Shown here piece after piece: positions 52,027 through 64,000 of a DNA stretch of 64,000 nt. The position numbers and the translations under genes were made by a program. This DNA is from Calliopsis andreniformis (taxonomy: Eukaryota; Arthropoda; Insecta; Hymenoptera; Andrenidae): NCBI RefSeq assembly GCF_051401765.1, contig NW_027480482.1, positions 2,752,174 to 2,816,173 of the forward strand, given 5' to 3'. The notes beneath the pieces were generated by a model, which was given only the letters and a program-made list of their open reading frames with translations, was not told the DNA's origin and made no database searches. Within the stretch, counting starts at the first letter, position 1; each line of letters starts with the position of its first letter.

Positions 52027-55000
52027 CATCAATACTCAATCCTCAATCTTGAATCCTCAATACCCAATCTTCAATCCTCAATCCTCAATCCTCAATCCTC
52101 AATCCTCAATCTTCAATCCTCAACACTAATCTTCAATCCTCAATCCCCAATCCTCAATCCTCAATCCTCATTCTTCAATCCTCAATACCCAATCCTCAAT
52201 CTTCAATCCTCAATCCTCAATCCTCAATCCTAATTCCTCAATCCTCATTCTTCAATCCTCAATACCCAATCCTCAATTTCAATCCTCAATCCTCAATCCT
52301 CATTTCTCAATCCTCAATCTTCAACCCTCAGCCCTCATCCTCCATCCTCAGTACTCAATCCTCTATCCTCAATCTTCAATCCTCAATACTCAATCCTCAA
52401 TCCTCAATCCTCATTCCTCAAATCCTCAATCCTCAATCCTCAATCTTCAATGCTCAATACTCAATCTGCAATCCTCAATCCTCAAACCTCAATCCTCAAT
52501 CCTCATTCCTCAATCCTCAATACCCAATCCTCAATCCTCAATTCTCAATCCTCAATCCTCAATATTCAATCATCAATACTCAATCTTCAATCATCAATCT
52601 TTAATCCTCAATACTCAATCTTCAATCCTCAATCCTCAATCCTCAATCCTCAATCCTCTATCCTCAGGCATCAATACTCAATCTACAATGTTCAATCCTC
52701 AATCCTTAATCCTCAATCCACAATCCTCAACCTTCAATACTCAATATTCAATCTTCAATCCTCAATCCTCAATCCTCAATCCTCAATCCTCAATCCTCAA
52801 TCCTCAATATTCAATCCTCAATACTCAATCTTCAATCATCAATCCTCAATCCTCAATTCTCAGTCGTCAATCCTCAGTCATCAATCCTCAATCTTCAATA
52901 CTCAATCGTCAATCCTTAGTCCTCAATCCTCAAACCTCAATCCTCGTTCCTCAAACCTCAATCCTCAACCCTCAGTCTTCATACTCAATCCTCAAACCTC
53001 AATCCTCAATCCTCAATATTCAAACATCAATACTCAATCTTCAATCCTCAATCCTCAAACCTCAATCCTCAATCCTCATTCTTCAATCCTAAATACCCAA
53101 TCCTCAATCTTCAATCCTCAAACCTCAATACTCAATTCTCAATCCTCAATCCTTAATCCTCAGACCACAAACATCAATATTCAACCCCCAGTCCTCGTCC
53201 TCAATACACAACCCTCAATCCTCAGTTCTCAATATTCAATCATCAATATTCAATCTTCAATCCTCAATCCTCAATCCTCAATCCTCAATCCTCAATCCTC
53301 AATCTTCAACCCTGAATCCTCAATCCTCAATACTCAATCCTCAATCTTCAATCCTCAATACTCAATCTTCAATCCTCAATCCTCAATCCTCAATCCTCAA
53401 TCCTCAATCTTCAACCCTCAACACTCAATCTTCAATCCTCAATCCTCAATCCTCAATCTTCAATCCTCAACACTAATCTTCAATCCTCAATCCTCAATCC
53501 TCAATCCTCAATCCTCATTCTTCAATCCTCAATACCCAATCCTCAATCTTCAATCCTCAATCCTCAATCCTAATCCCTCAATCCTCATTCTTCAATCCTC
53601 AATACCCAATCCTCAATTTCAATTCTCAATCCTCAATCCTCATTTCTCAATCCTCAATCCTCAACCCTCAGCACTCATCCTCCATCCTCAATCCTCAATC
53701 CTCAATACTCAATCCTCAATCCTCAATCTTCAATCCTCAATTCTCAATCTTCAATCCTCGATCCTCAATCATCAATCCTCAATATTCAATCATTAATACT
53801 CAATCTTCAACCCTCAATCTTCAATCCTCAATACTCAATCTTCAATCCTCAATCCTCAATCCTCAATCCTCAATCCTCAATCCTCAATCCTCAGGCATCA
53901 ATACTCAATCTACAATATTCAATCCTCAGTCCTTAATCCTCAATCCACAATCCTCAACCTTCAATACTCAATACTCAATCTTCAATCCTCAATCCTCAAT
54001 CCTCAATCCTCTATCCTCAATCCTCAATCCTCAATATTCAATCCTCAATGCTCAATCTTCAATCATGAATCCTCAATCCTCAATTCTCAGTCGTCAATCC
54101 TCAGTCATCAATCCTCAATCTTCAATCCTCAATCCTCAATCCTCAATCCTCAATCCTCATTCTTCAATCCTCAATACCCAATCCTCAATCTTCAGTCCTC
54201 AATCCTCAATCCTCAATCCTCAATCCTAATTCCTCAATCCTCATTCTTCAATCCTCAATAACCAATCCTCAATTTCTATCCTCAATCCTCAATCCTCATT
54301 TCTCAATCCTCAACCCTCAACCCTCAGCCCTCAACCTCCATCCTCAGTACTCAATCCTCTATCCTCAATCTTCAATCCTCAATACTCAATCTTCAATCCT
54401 CATTCCTCAATCCTCAATCCTCAATCCTCAATCTTCAATCCTCAAACATCAATCCTCAATTCTCAGTCCTCAATCCTCAGTCCTCAGTCGTCGAACCTCA
54501 ATCCCCGACCCTTAGCACTCATCCTTAATCCTCATTCCTCAATCCTCAATCCTCAATATTCAACCCTCAGCCCTCATCCTCCATCCTCAATCCTCAATCC
54601 TCAATCCCCAACCTTCAATCCTCAATACTCAATCTTCAATCCTCGATCCTCAATCCTCAATCCTCAATATTGAATCATCAATACTCAATCTTCAACCCTC
54701 AATCTTCAATCCGCAATACTCAATCTTCAATACTGAATCCTCAATCCTCAATCCTCAATCCTCAATTCTCAATCCTCAGGCATCAATACTCAATCTACAA
54801 TGTTCAATCCTCAGTCCTTAATCCTCAATCCACAATCCTCAACCTTCAATACTCAATATTCAATCTTCAATCCTCAATCCTCAATCCTCAATCCTCAATC
54901 CTCAATCCTCAATCCTCAATATTCAATCCTCAATACTCAATCTTCAATCATCAATCCTCAATCCTCAATTCTCAGTCGTCAATCCTCAGTCATCAATCCT

Positions 55001-55136
55001 CAATCTTCAATACTCAATCGTCAATCCTTAGTCCTCAATCCTCAAACCTCAGTCCTCGTTCCTCAAACCTCAATCCTCAACCCTCAGTCTTCATCCTCAA
55101 TCCTCAAACCTCAATCCCCAATCCTCAATATTCAAA
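52027..55136. repeat. 3,110-base tandem duplication, copy 2
   Basis: Direct neighbour and apparently exact copy of 48,917-52,026. CpG block anchors at 51,377 and 54,487 confirm the 3,110 offset. Downstream of 55,150 the sequence continues with TCTTCAATCCTCAATCC, as expected for the original 3' flank before duplication. Confidence 0.92.
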
Positions 55137-56421
55137 CATCAATACTCAATCTTCAATCCTCAATCCTCAAACCTCAACCCTCAATCCTCATTCTTCAATC
55201 CTAAATACCCAATCCTCAATCTTCAATCCTCAATCCTCAATACTCAATTCTCAATCCTCAATCCTTAATCCTCAGACCACAAACATCAATATTCAACCCC
55301 CAGTCCTCGTCCTCAATACACAACCCTCAATCCTCAGTTCTCAATATTCAATCATCAATATTCAATCTTCAATCCTCAATCCTCAATCCTCAATCCTCAA
55401 TCCTCAATCCTCAATCTTCAACCCTGAATCCTCAATCCTCAATACTCAATCCTCAATCTTCAATCCTCAATACTCAATCTTCAATCCTCAATCCTCAATC
55501 CTCAATCCTCAATCCTCAATCTTCAACCCTCAACACTCAATCTTCAATCCTCAATCCTCAATCCTCAATCTTCAATCCTCAACACTAATCTTCAATCCTC
55601 AATCCTCAATCCTCAATCCTGAATCCTCATTCTTCAATCCACAATACCCAATCCTCAATCTTCAATCCTCAATCCTCAATCCTCAATCCTAATCCCTCAA
55701 TCCTCATTCTTCAATCCTCAATACCCAATCCTCAATTTCAATTCTCAATCCTCAATCCTCATTTCTCAATCCTCAATCCTCAACCCTCAGCACTCATCCT
55801 CCATCCTCAATCCTCAATCCTCAATACTCAATCCTCAATCCTCAATCTTCAATCCTCAATTCTCAATCTTCAATCCTCGATCCTCAATCATCAATCCTCA
55901 ATATTCAATCATCAATACTCAATCTTCAACCCTCAATCTTCAATCCTCAATACTCAATCTTCAATCCTCAATCCTCAATCCTCAATCCTCAATCCTCAAT
56001 CCTCAATCCTCAGGCATCAATACTCAATCTACAATATTCAATCCTCAGTCCTTAATCCTCAATCCACAATCCTCAACCTTCAATACTCTATACTCAATCT
56101 TCAATCCTCAATCCTCAATCCTCAATCCTCTATCCTCAATCCTCAATCCTCAATATTCAATCCTCAATGCTCAATCTTCAATTATGAATCCTCAATCCTC
56201 AATTCTAAGTCGTCAATCCTCAGTCGTCAATCCTCAATCTTCAATCCTCAATCCTCAATCCTCAATCCTCAATCCTCATTCTTCAATCCTCAATACCCAA
56301 TCCTCAATCTTCAGTCCTCAATCCTCAATCCTCAATCCTAATTCCTCAATCCTCATTCTTCAATCCTCAATACCCAATCCTCAATTTCTATCCTCAATCC
56401 TCAATCCTCATTTCTCAATCC

Positions 56422-57969
56422 ACAATCCTCAATTCTCAATCCTCAATCCTCAATATTCAATCATCAATACTCAATCTTCAATCCTCAATCTTTAATCCTG
56501 AATACTCAATCTTCAATCCTCAATCCTCAATCCTCAATCCTCAATCCTCTATCCTCAGGCATCAATACTCAATCTACAATGTTCAATCCTCAATCCTTAA
56601 TCCTCAATCCACAATCCTCAACCTTCAATACTCAATATTCAATCTTCAATCCTCAATCCTCAATCCTCAATCCTCAATCCTCAATCCTCAATCCTCAATA
56701 TTCAATCCTCAATACTCAATCTTCAATCATCAATCCTCAATCCTCAATTCTCAGTCGTCAATCCTCAGTCATCAATCCTCAATCTTCAATACTCAATCGT
56801 CAATCCTTAGTCCTCAATCCTCAAACCTCAATCCTCGTTCCTCAAACCTCAATCCTCAACCCTCAGTCTTCATCCTCAATCCTCAAACCTCAATCCTCAA
56901 TCCTCAATATTCAAACATCAATACTCAATCTTCAATCCTCAATCCTCAAACCTCAATCCTCAATCCTCATTCTTCAATCCTAAATACCCAATCCTCAATC
57001 TTCAATCCTCAATCCTCAATACTCAATACTCAATCCTCAATCCTTACTCCTCAGACCACAAACATCAATATTCAACCCCCAGTCCTCGTCCTCAATATAC
57101 AACCCTCAATCCTCAGTTCTCAATATTCAATCATCAATATTCAATCTTCAATCCTCAACCCTCAATCCTCAATCCTCAATCCTCAATCCTCAATCTTCAA
57201 CCCTGAATCCTCAATCCTCAATACTCAATCCTCAAACTTCAATCCTCAATACTCAATCTTCAATCCTCAATCCTCAATCCTCAATCCTCAATCCTCAACC
57301 TTCAACCCTCAACACTCAATCTTCAATCCTCAATCCTCAATCCTCAATCTTCAATCCTCAACACTAATCTTCAATCCTCAATCCTCAATCCTCAATCCTC
57401 AATCCTCATTCTTCAATCCTCAATACCCAATCCTCAATCTTCAATACTCAATCCTCAATCCTCAATCCTAATCCCTCAATCCTCATTCTTCAATCCTCAA
57501 TACCCAATCCTCAATTTCAATTCTCAATCCTCAATCCTCATTTCTCAATCCTCAATCCTCAACCCTCAGCACTCATTCTCCATCCTCAATCCTCAATCCT
57601 CAATACTCAATCCTCAATCCTCAATCTTCAATCCTCAATTCTCAATCTTCAATCCTCGATCCTCAATCACCAATCCTCAATATTCAATCATCAATACTCA
57701 ATCTTCAACCCTCAATCTTCAATCCTCAATACTCAATCTTCAATCCTCAATCCTCAATCCTCAATCCTCAATCCTCAATCCTCAATCCTCAGGCATCAAT
57801 ACTCAATCTACAATATTCAATCCTCAGTCCTTAATCCTCGATCCACAATCCTCAACCTTCAATACTCAATACTCAATCTTCAATCCTCAATCCTCAATCC
57901 TCAATCCTCTATCCTCAATCCTCAATCCTCAATATTCAATCCTCAATGCTCAATCTCCAATCATGAATC
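56422..57969. repeat. 1.5 kb segment shared with 62,072-63,619
   Basis: The offset of 5,650 holds at AATTCTCAAT (56,431 and 62,081), at the ATGTTCAATCC variant (56,579 and 62,229) and at CTCAGACCAC (57,050 and 62,700). It ends at TCATGAATCC (57,962 and 63,612), after which this copy continues TCAATACTCAACC and the other TCAATCCTCAATT. Private changes here include CCTTACTCC near 57,045. Confidence 0.85.
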
Positions 57970-59480
57970 CTCAATACTCAACCTTCAATCCTCAATCCTC
58001 AATCCTCAATCCTCAATCCTCAATCCTCAGGCATCAATACTCAATCTACAATATTCAATCCACAATCCTCAATCCTCAATCCTCAGGCATCAATACTCAA
58101 TCTACAATATTCAATCCACAATCCTTAATCCTCAATCCACAATCCTCAACCTTCAATACTCAATACTCAATCTTCAATCCTCAATCCTCAATCCTCAATC
58201 CTCAATCCTCAATCCTCAATCCTCAATATTCAATCGTCAATACTCAATCTTCAATCATCAATCCTCATTCCTCAATTCTCAGTCGTCAATCCTCAGTCAT
58301 CAATCCTCAATCTTCAATACTCAATCGTCAATCCTTAGTCCTCAATCCTCAATCCTCGATCCTCGTTCCTCAAACCTCAATCCTCAACCCTCAGTCTTCA
58401 TCCTCAATCCTCAAACCTCAATCCTCAACCCTCAATACTCAATCATCAATACTCAGTCTTCAATCCTCAATCCTAAAACCTCAATCCTCAATCCTCATTC
58501 TTCAATACTAAACACCCAATCCTCAATCCTCAATCCTCAATCCTCAATCCTCAATCCTCAATCTTCAACACTGTGTCCTCAATCCTCAATACTCAATCCT
58601 CAATCTTCAATCCTCAATACTCAATCTTCAATCCTCAATCCTCAATCCTCAATCCTCAATATTCAATCATCAATACTCAATCTTCAATCCTCAATCCTCA
58701 ATCCTCAATCCTCAATTCTCAATCCTCAATCCTCAATCCTCAATCCTCAATCCGCAATCCTCAATCCTCAATCCTCAATCCTCAATCCTCAATCCTCAAT
58801 CCTCAATCCTCAATCCGCAATATTCAATCCTCAATACTCAATCTTCAATCATCAATCCTCAATCCTCAATTCTCAGTCGTCAATCCTCAGTCATCAATCC
58901 TCAATCTTCAATACTCAATCGTCAATCCTTAGTTCTCAATCCTCAATCCTCAATCATCGTTCCTCAAACCTCAATCCTCAACCCTCAGTCTTCATCCTCA
59001 ATCCTCAAACCTCAATCCTCAATCCTCAATATTCAATCATCAATACTCAATCTTCAATCCCCAATCCTCAAACCTCAATCCTCAATCCACATTCTTCAAT
59101 CCTAAATACCCAATCCTTAATCTTCAATCCTCAATCCTCAATCCTCAATTCTCAATCCTCAATCCTTAATCCTCAGATCTCAAACATCAATATTCAACCC
59201 TCAGTCCTCGTCCTCAATCCACAACCCTCAATCCTCAGTCCTCAATATTCAATCATAAATATTCAATCTTCAATCATCAATCCTCAATCCTCAATCCTCA
59301 ATCCTCAATCCTCAGTCTTCAACCCTGAATCCTCAATACTCAATCCACAATCTTCAATCCTCAATACTCAATATTCAATCCTCAATCCTCAATCGTCAAT
59401 CCTCAATCCTCAATTTTCAATCCTCAACACTCAATCTTCAATCCTCAATCCTCAATCCTCAATCCTCAATCCTCATTCTT

Positions 59481-61080
59481 CAATCCTCAATACCCAATCC
59501 TCGATCTTCAGTCCTCAATCCTCAATCCTCAATCCTAATTCCTCAATCCTCATTCTTCAACCCTCAATCTTCAATCCTCAATACTCAATCTTCAATACTG
59601 AATCCTCAATCCTCAATCCTCAATCCTCAATTCTCAATCCTCAGGCATCAATACTCAATCTACAACGTTCAATCCTCAGTCCTTAATCCTCAATCCACAA
59701 TCCTCAACATTCAATACTCAATACTCAATCTTCAGTCCTCAATCCTCAATCCTCAATCCTCAATACTCAATCCTCAATCCTCAATATTCAATCCTCAATA
59801 CTCAATCTTCAATCATCAATCCTCAATCCTCAATTCTCAGTCGTCAATCCTCAGTCATCAATCCTCAATCTTCAATACTCAATCGTCAATCCTTAGTCCC
59901 CAATCCTCAATCCTCAATCCTCGTTCCTCCAACCTCAATCCTCAACCCTCAGTCTTCATCCTCAATCCTCAAACCTCAATCCTCAATCCTCAGTACTCAA
60001 TCATCAATACTCAATCTTCAATCCTCAATCCTCAAACCTCAATCCTCAATCCTCATTCTTCAATCCTCAACACTCAATCTTCAATCCTCAATCCTCAATC
60101 CTCAATCCTCAATCCTCATTCTTCAATCCTCAATACCCAATCCTCAATGATCAATCCTCAATCCTCAATCCTCCATCCTAATTCCTCAATCCTGATTCTT
60201 CAGTCCTCAATACCCAATCCTCAATTTCAATGCTCAATCCTCAATCCTCATTTCTCAATCCTCAATCCTCAACCCTTAGCCCTCATCCTCCATCCTCAGT
60301 ACTCAATCCTCTATCCTCAATCATCAATCCTCAATACTCAATCCTCAATCCTCATTCCTCAAATCCTCAATCCTCAATCCTCAATCTTCAATGCTCAATA
60401 CTCAATCTGCAATCCTCAATACTCAAACCTCAATCCTCAATCCTCATTCCTCAATCCTCAATACCCAATCCTCAATCCTCAATTCTCAATCCTCAATCCT
60501 CAATATTCAATCATCAATACTCAATCTTCAATCCTCAATCTTTAATCCTCAATACTCAATCTTCAATCCTCAATCCTCAATCCTCAATCCTCAATCCTCT
60601 ATCCTCAGGCATCAATACTCAATCTACAATGTTCAATCCTCAATCCTTAATCCTCAATCCACAATCCTCAACCTTCAATACTCAATATTCAATCTTCAAT
60701 CCTCAATCCTCAATCCTCAATCCTCAATCCTCAATCCTCAATCCTCAATATTCAATCCTCAATACTCAATCTTCAATCATCAATCCTCAATCCTCAATTC
60801 TCAGTCGTCAATCCTCAGTCATCAATCCTCAATCTTCAATACTCAATCGTCAATCCTTAGTCCTCAATCCTCAAACCTCAATCCTCGTTCCTCAAACCTC
60901 AATCCTCAACCCTCAGTCTTCATCCTCAATCCTCAAACCTCAATCCTCAATCCTCAATATTCAAACATCAATACTCAATCTTCAATCCTCAATCCTCAAA
61001 CCCCAATCCTCAATCCTCATTCTTCAATCCTAAATACCCAATCCTCAATCTTCAATCCTCAATCCTCAATACTCAATTCT
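59481..61080. repeat. 1,600-base tandem duplication, copy 1
   Basis: Directly followed by an almost identical copy at 61,081-62,680. Anchors are TACCCAATCCTCGATC at 59,491 and 61,091, and the AATGCTCAATCC variants at 60,230 and 61,830. The only difference noticed is T at 60,843 against A at 62,443 (ACTCAATCG against ACACAATCG). The repeated unit includes the 8-base CTCAAATC monomer. Confidence 0.92.
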
Positions 61081-62680
61081 CAATCCTCAATACCCAATCC
61101 TCGATCTTCAGTCCTCAATCCTCAATCCTCAATCCTAATTCCTCAATCCTCATTCTTCAACCCTCAATCTTCAATCCTCAATACTCAATCTTCAATACTG
61201 AATCCTCAATCCTCAATCCTCAATCCTCAATTCTCAATCCTCAGGCATCAATACTCAATCTACAACGTTCAATCCTCAGTCCTTAATCCTCAATCCACAA
61301 TCCTCAACATTCAATACTCAATACTCAATCTTCAGTCCTCAATCCTCAATCCTCAATCCTCAATACTCAATCCTCAATCCTCAATATTCAATCCTCAATA
61401 CTCAATCTTCAATCATCAATCCTCAATCCTCAATTCTCAGTCGTCAATCCTCAGTCATCAATCCTCAATCTTCAATACTCAATCGTCAATCCTTAGTCCC
61501 CAATCCTCAATCCTCAATCCTCGTTCCTCCAACCTCAATCCTCAACCCTCAGTCTTCATCCTCAATCCTCAAACCTCAATCCTCAATCCTCAGTACTCAA
61601 TCATCAATACTCAATCTTCAATCCTCAATCCTCAAACCTCAATCCTCAATCCTCATTCTTCAATCCTCAACACTCAATCTTCAATCCTCAATCCTCAATC
61701 CTCAATCCTCAATCCTCATTCTTCAATCCTCAATACCCAATCCTCAATGATCAATCCTCAATCCTCAATCCTCCATCCTAATTCCTCAATCCTGATTCTT
61801 CAGTCCTCAATACCCAATCCTCAATTTCAATGCTCAATCCTCAATCCTCATTTCTCAATCCTCAATCCTCAACCCTTAGCCCTCATCCTCCATCCTCAGT
61901 ACTCAATCCTCTATCCTCAATCATCAATCCTCAATACTCAATCCTCAATCCTCATTCCTCAAATCCTCAATCCTCAATCCTCAATCTTCAATGCTCAATA
62001 CTCAATCTGCAATCCTCAATACTCAAACCTCAATCCTCAATCCTCATTCCTCAATCCTCAATACCCAATCCTCAATCCTCAATTCTCAATCCTCAATCCT
62101 CAATATTCAATCATCAATACTCAATCTTCAATCCTCAATCTTTAATCCTCAATACTCAATCTTCAATCCTCAATCCTCAATCCTCAATCCTCAATCCTCT
62201 ATCCTCAGGCATCAATACTCAATCTACAATGTTCAATCCTCAATCCTTAATCCTCAATCCACAATCCTCAACCTTCAATACTCAATATTCAATCTTCAAT
62301 CCTCAATCCTCAATCCTCAATCCTCAATCCTCAATCCTCAATCCTCAATATTCAATCCTCAATACTCAATCTTCAATCATCAATCCTCAATCCTCAATTC
62401 TCAGTCGTCAATCCTCAGTCATCAATCCTCAATCTTCAATACACAATCGTCAATCCTTAGTCCTCAATCCTCAAACCTCAATCCTCGTTCCTCAAACCTC
62501 AATCCTCAACCCTCAGTCTTCATCCTCAATCCTCAAACCTCAATCCTCAATCCTCAATATTCAAACATCAATACTCAATCTTCAATCCTCAATCCTCAAA
62601 CCCCAATCCTCAATCCTCATTCTTCAATCCTAAATACCCAATCCTCAATCTTCAATCCTCAATCCTCAATACTCAATTCT
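61081..62680. repeat. 1,600-base tandem duplication, copy 2
   Basis: Near-exact partner of the previous segment. The shared sequence continues to about 62,691, where this copy goes on to CCTTAATCCTCAGACC while copy 1 had turned into TACCCAATCC. The roughly 10 bases shared at the junction are the homology at the exchange point. Confidence 0.92.
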
Positions 62681-62689
62681 CAATCCTCA

Positions 62690-64000
62690 ATCCTTAATCC
62701 TCAGACCACAAACATCAATATTCAACCCCCAGTCCTCGTCCTCAATACACAACCCTCAATCCTCAGTTCTCAATATTCAATCATCAATATTCAATCTTCA
62801 ATCCTCAATCCTCAATCCTCAATCCTCAAACCTCAATCCTCAATCTTCAACACTGAATCCTCAATCCTCAATACTCAATCCTCAATCTTCAATCCTCAAT
62901 ACTCAATCTTCAATCCTCAATCCTCAATCCTCAATCCTCAATCCTCAATCTTCAACCCTCAACACTCAATCTTCAATCCTCAATCCTCAATCCTCAATCT
63001 TCAATCCTCAACACTAATCTTCAATCCTCAATCCTCAATCCTCAATCCTCAATCCTCATTCTTCAATCCTCAATACCCAATCCTCAATCTTCAATCCTCA
63101 ATCCTCAATCCTCAATCCTAATCCCTCAATCCTCATTCTTCAATCCTCAATACCCAATCCTCAATTTCAATTCTCAATCCTCAATCCTCATTTCTCAATC
63201 CTCAATCCTCAACCCTCAGCACTCATCCTCCATCCTCAATCCTCAATCCTCAATACTCAATCCTCAATCCTCAATCTTCAATCCTCAATTCTCAATCTTC
63301 AATCCTCGATCCTCAATCATCAATCCTCAATATTCAATCATCAATACTCAATCTTCAACCCTCAATCTTCAATCCTCAATACTCAATCTTCAATCCTCAA
63401 TCCTCAATCCTCAATCCTCAATCCTCAATCCTCAATCCTCAGGCATCAATACTCAATCTACAATATTCAATCCTCAGTCCTTAATCCTCAATCCACAATC
63501 CTCAACCTTCAATACTCAATACTCAATCTTCAATCCTCAATCCTCAATCCTCAATCCTCTATCCTCAATCCTCAATCCTCAATATTCAATCCTCAATGCT
63601 CCATCTTCAATCATGAATCCTCAATCCTCAATTCTCAGTCGTCAATCCTCAGTCGTCAATCCTCAATCTTCAATCCTCAATCCTCAATCCTCAATCCTCA
63701 ATCCTCATTCTTCAATCCTCAATACCCAATCCTCAATCTTCAGTCCTCAATCCTCAATCCTCAATCCTAATTCCTCAATCCTCATTCTTCAATCCTCAAT
63801 ACCCAATCCTCAATTTCTATCCTCAATCCTCAATCCTCATTTCTCAATCCACAATCCTGAATTCTCAATCCTCAATCCTCAATATTCAATCGTCAATACT
63901 CAATCTTCGAATCCTCAATCTTTAATCCTCAATACTCAATCTTCAATCCTCAATCCTCAATCCTCAATCCTCAATCCTCTATCCTCAGGCATCAATACTC
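62690..64000. repeat. Right-edge segment matching 55,262-56,570
   Basis: The offset is 7,429 at CTCAGACCAC (55,271 and 62,700) and 7,430 at ATCCTCAGGC (56,551 and 63,981). The one-base shift is an inserted G in TCTTCGAATCC near 63,909. The match is still running at the window end, so the same clade continues beyond position 64,000. Confidence 0.85.

Larger units (their letters stand above)
1..64000. repeat. Heptanucleotide satellite array, consensus TCAATCC
   Basis: Every line of the window is built from a 7-base unit, TCAATCC on the + strand, in head-to-tail order with no inversion. The CAAT core looks the most constant part; the following CCT varies most (ACT, CTT, CAT, ATT, GCT, TCT, CGT). 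Other variants change the core itself (CATT, CAAA, CAAC, CAGT). Most variants keep the 7-base length. G is rare on this strand, so strand composition is strongly skewed. There is no unique sequence, transposon end, tRNA-like or rRNA-like stretch anywhere, and both edges lie inside the array. Arrays of this type are known from eukaryotic heterochromatin; the chromosomal location and species are not shown by the sequence. All gene-free stretches in the window are this array. Confidence 0.99.

Noticed and set aside
49340..53796. Pair of identical 448-codon open frames, 3,110 bases apart, each overlapped by a 134-codon frame
   Set aside because: Identity follows from the 3,110-base duplication, and the overlapping frames show the same heptapeptide. 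There is no sign of codon-level selection.
1..64000. CRISPR array
   Set aside because: There are no constant repeats separated by unique spacers; all sequence is variation on one heptamer without gaps.
1..64000. Active telomere tract
   Set aside because: The unit is not a telomere repeat I recognise, the variants are dense and inherited through kilobase duplications, and no chromosome end is visible.
1..64000. CCAAT-box or promoter motifs (ACCCAATCC, CAATATTCAAT)
   Set aside because: CAAT is part of the satellite consensus and occurs thousands of times, so its presence carries no regulatory information.
1..64000. Rho-independent terminators, hairpins or inverted repeats
   Set aside because: The + strand has very little G, so complementary stems cannot form; the only self-complementary pieces seen are very short, such as AATATT.

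Overview
The whole 64,000-base window is one uninterrupted tandem array of a 7-base satellite. The consensus on the + strand is TCAATCC (GGATTGA on the - strand), giving about 9,100 monomers. I found no unique flanking sequence, RNA gene, mobile element or credible protein gene. G is rare on the + strand. Every monomer lies in the same orientation, and both window edges fall inside the array, so the true array is longer than 64 kb. An array of this size and purity, with layered internal duplication, suggests eukaryotic heterochromatin (subtelomeric, pericentromeric or a satellite block). No gene is present to identify the organism, and I do not recognise this heptamer as the signature of a particular species.

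The array has three levels. Level 1 is the heptamer and its recurrent variants, such as TCAATAC, TCAATCT, TCATTCC, TCAAACC and TCAACCC, with occasional 6-base or 8-base units that shift the register. Level 2 is a set of recognisable blocks of variant monomers about 50-150 bases long; the clearest is a CpG-bearing block around GTCGTCGAA, with 24 copies. Level 3 is nested direct duplication of segments from about 1 to 6 kb, mostly near-identical.

Layout: 0-2.2 kb is a sequence clade that reappears at 49-64 kb. From 2.2-7.4 kb the blocks are mixed, with one 1.7 kb segment copied 4,515 bases downstream. From 7.4-23.6 kb there are three diverged copies of a 4.4-5.7 kb macro-unit. From 22.9-28.8 kb there is a tandem duplication of 2,979 bases, and from 27.4-36.6 kb one of about 4,610 bases. 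From 35.8-49.3 kb the sequence is a mosaic of earlier segments, with a 2.2 kb stretch repeated 11.2 kb apart. From 48.9-55.1 kb there is a tandem duplication of 3,110 bases with no difference in the parts I compared. From 55-64 kb there are more copies of the right-hand clade, including a 1,600-base tandem duplication.

Many long + strand open frames exist, up to 719 codons. They are a numerical consequence of the repeat: the heptamer has no stop in any forward frame and a stop every 21 bases in every reverse frame. I treat none of them as genes. The main interest is the hierarchical duplication history, the pure consensus tracts at duplication boundaries, and the possible structural properties of a strand with GG every 7 bases.
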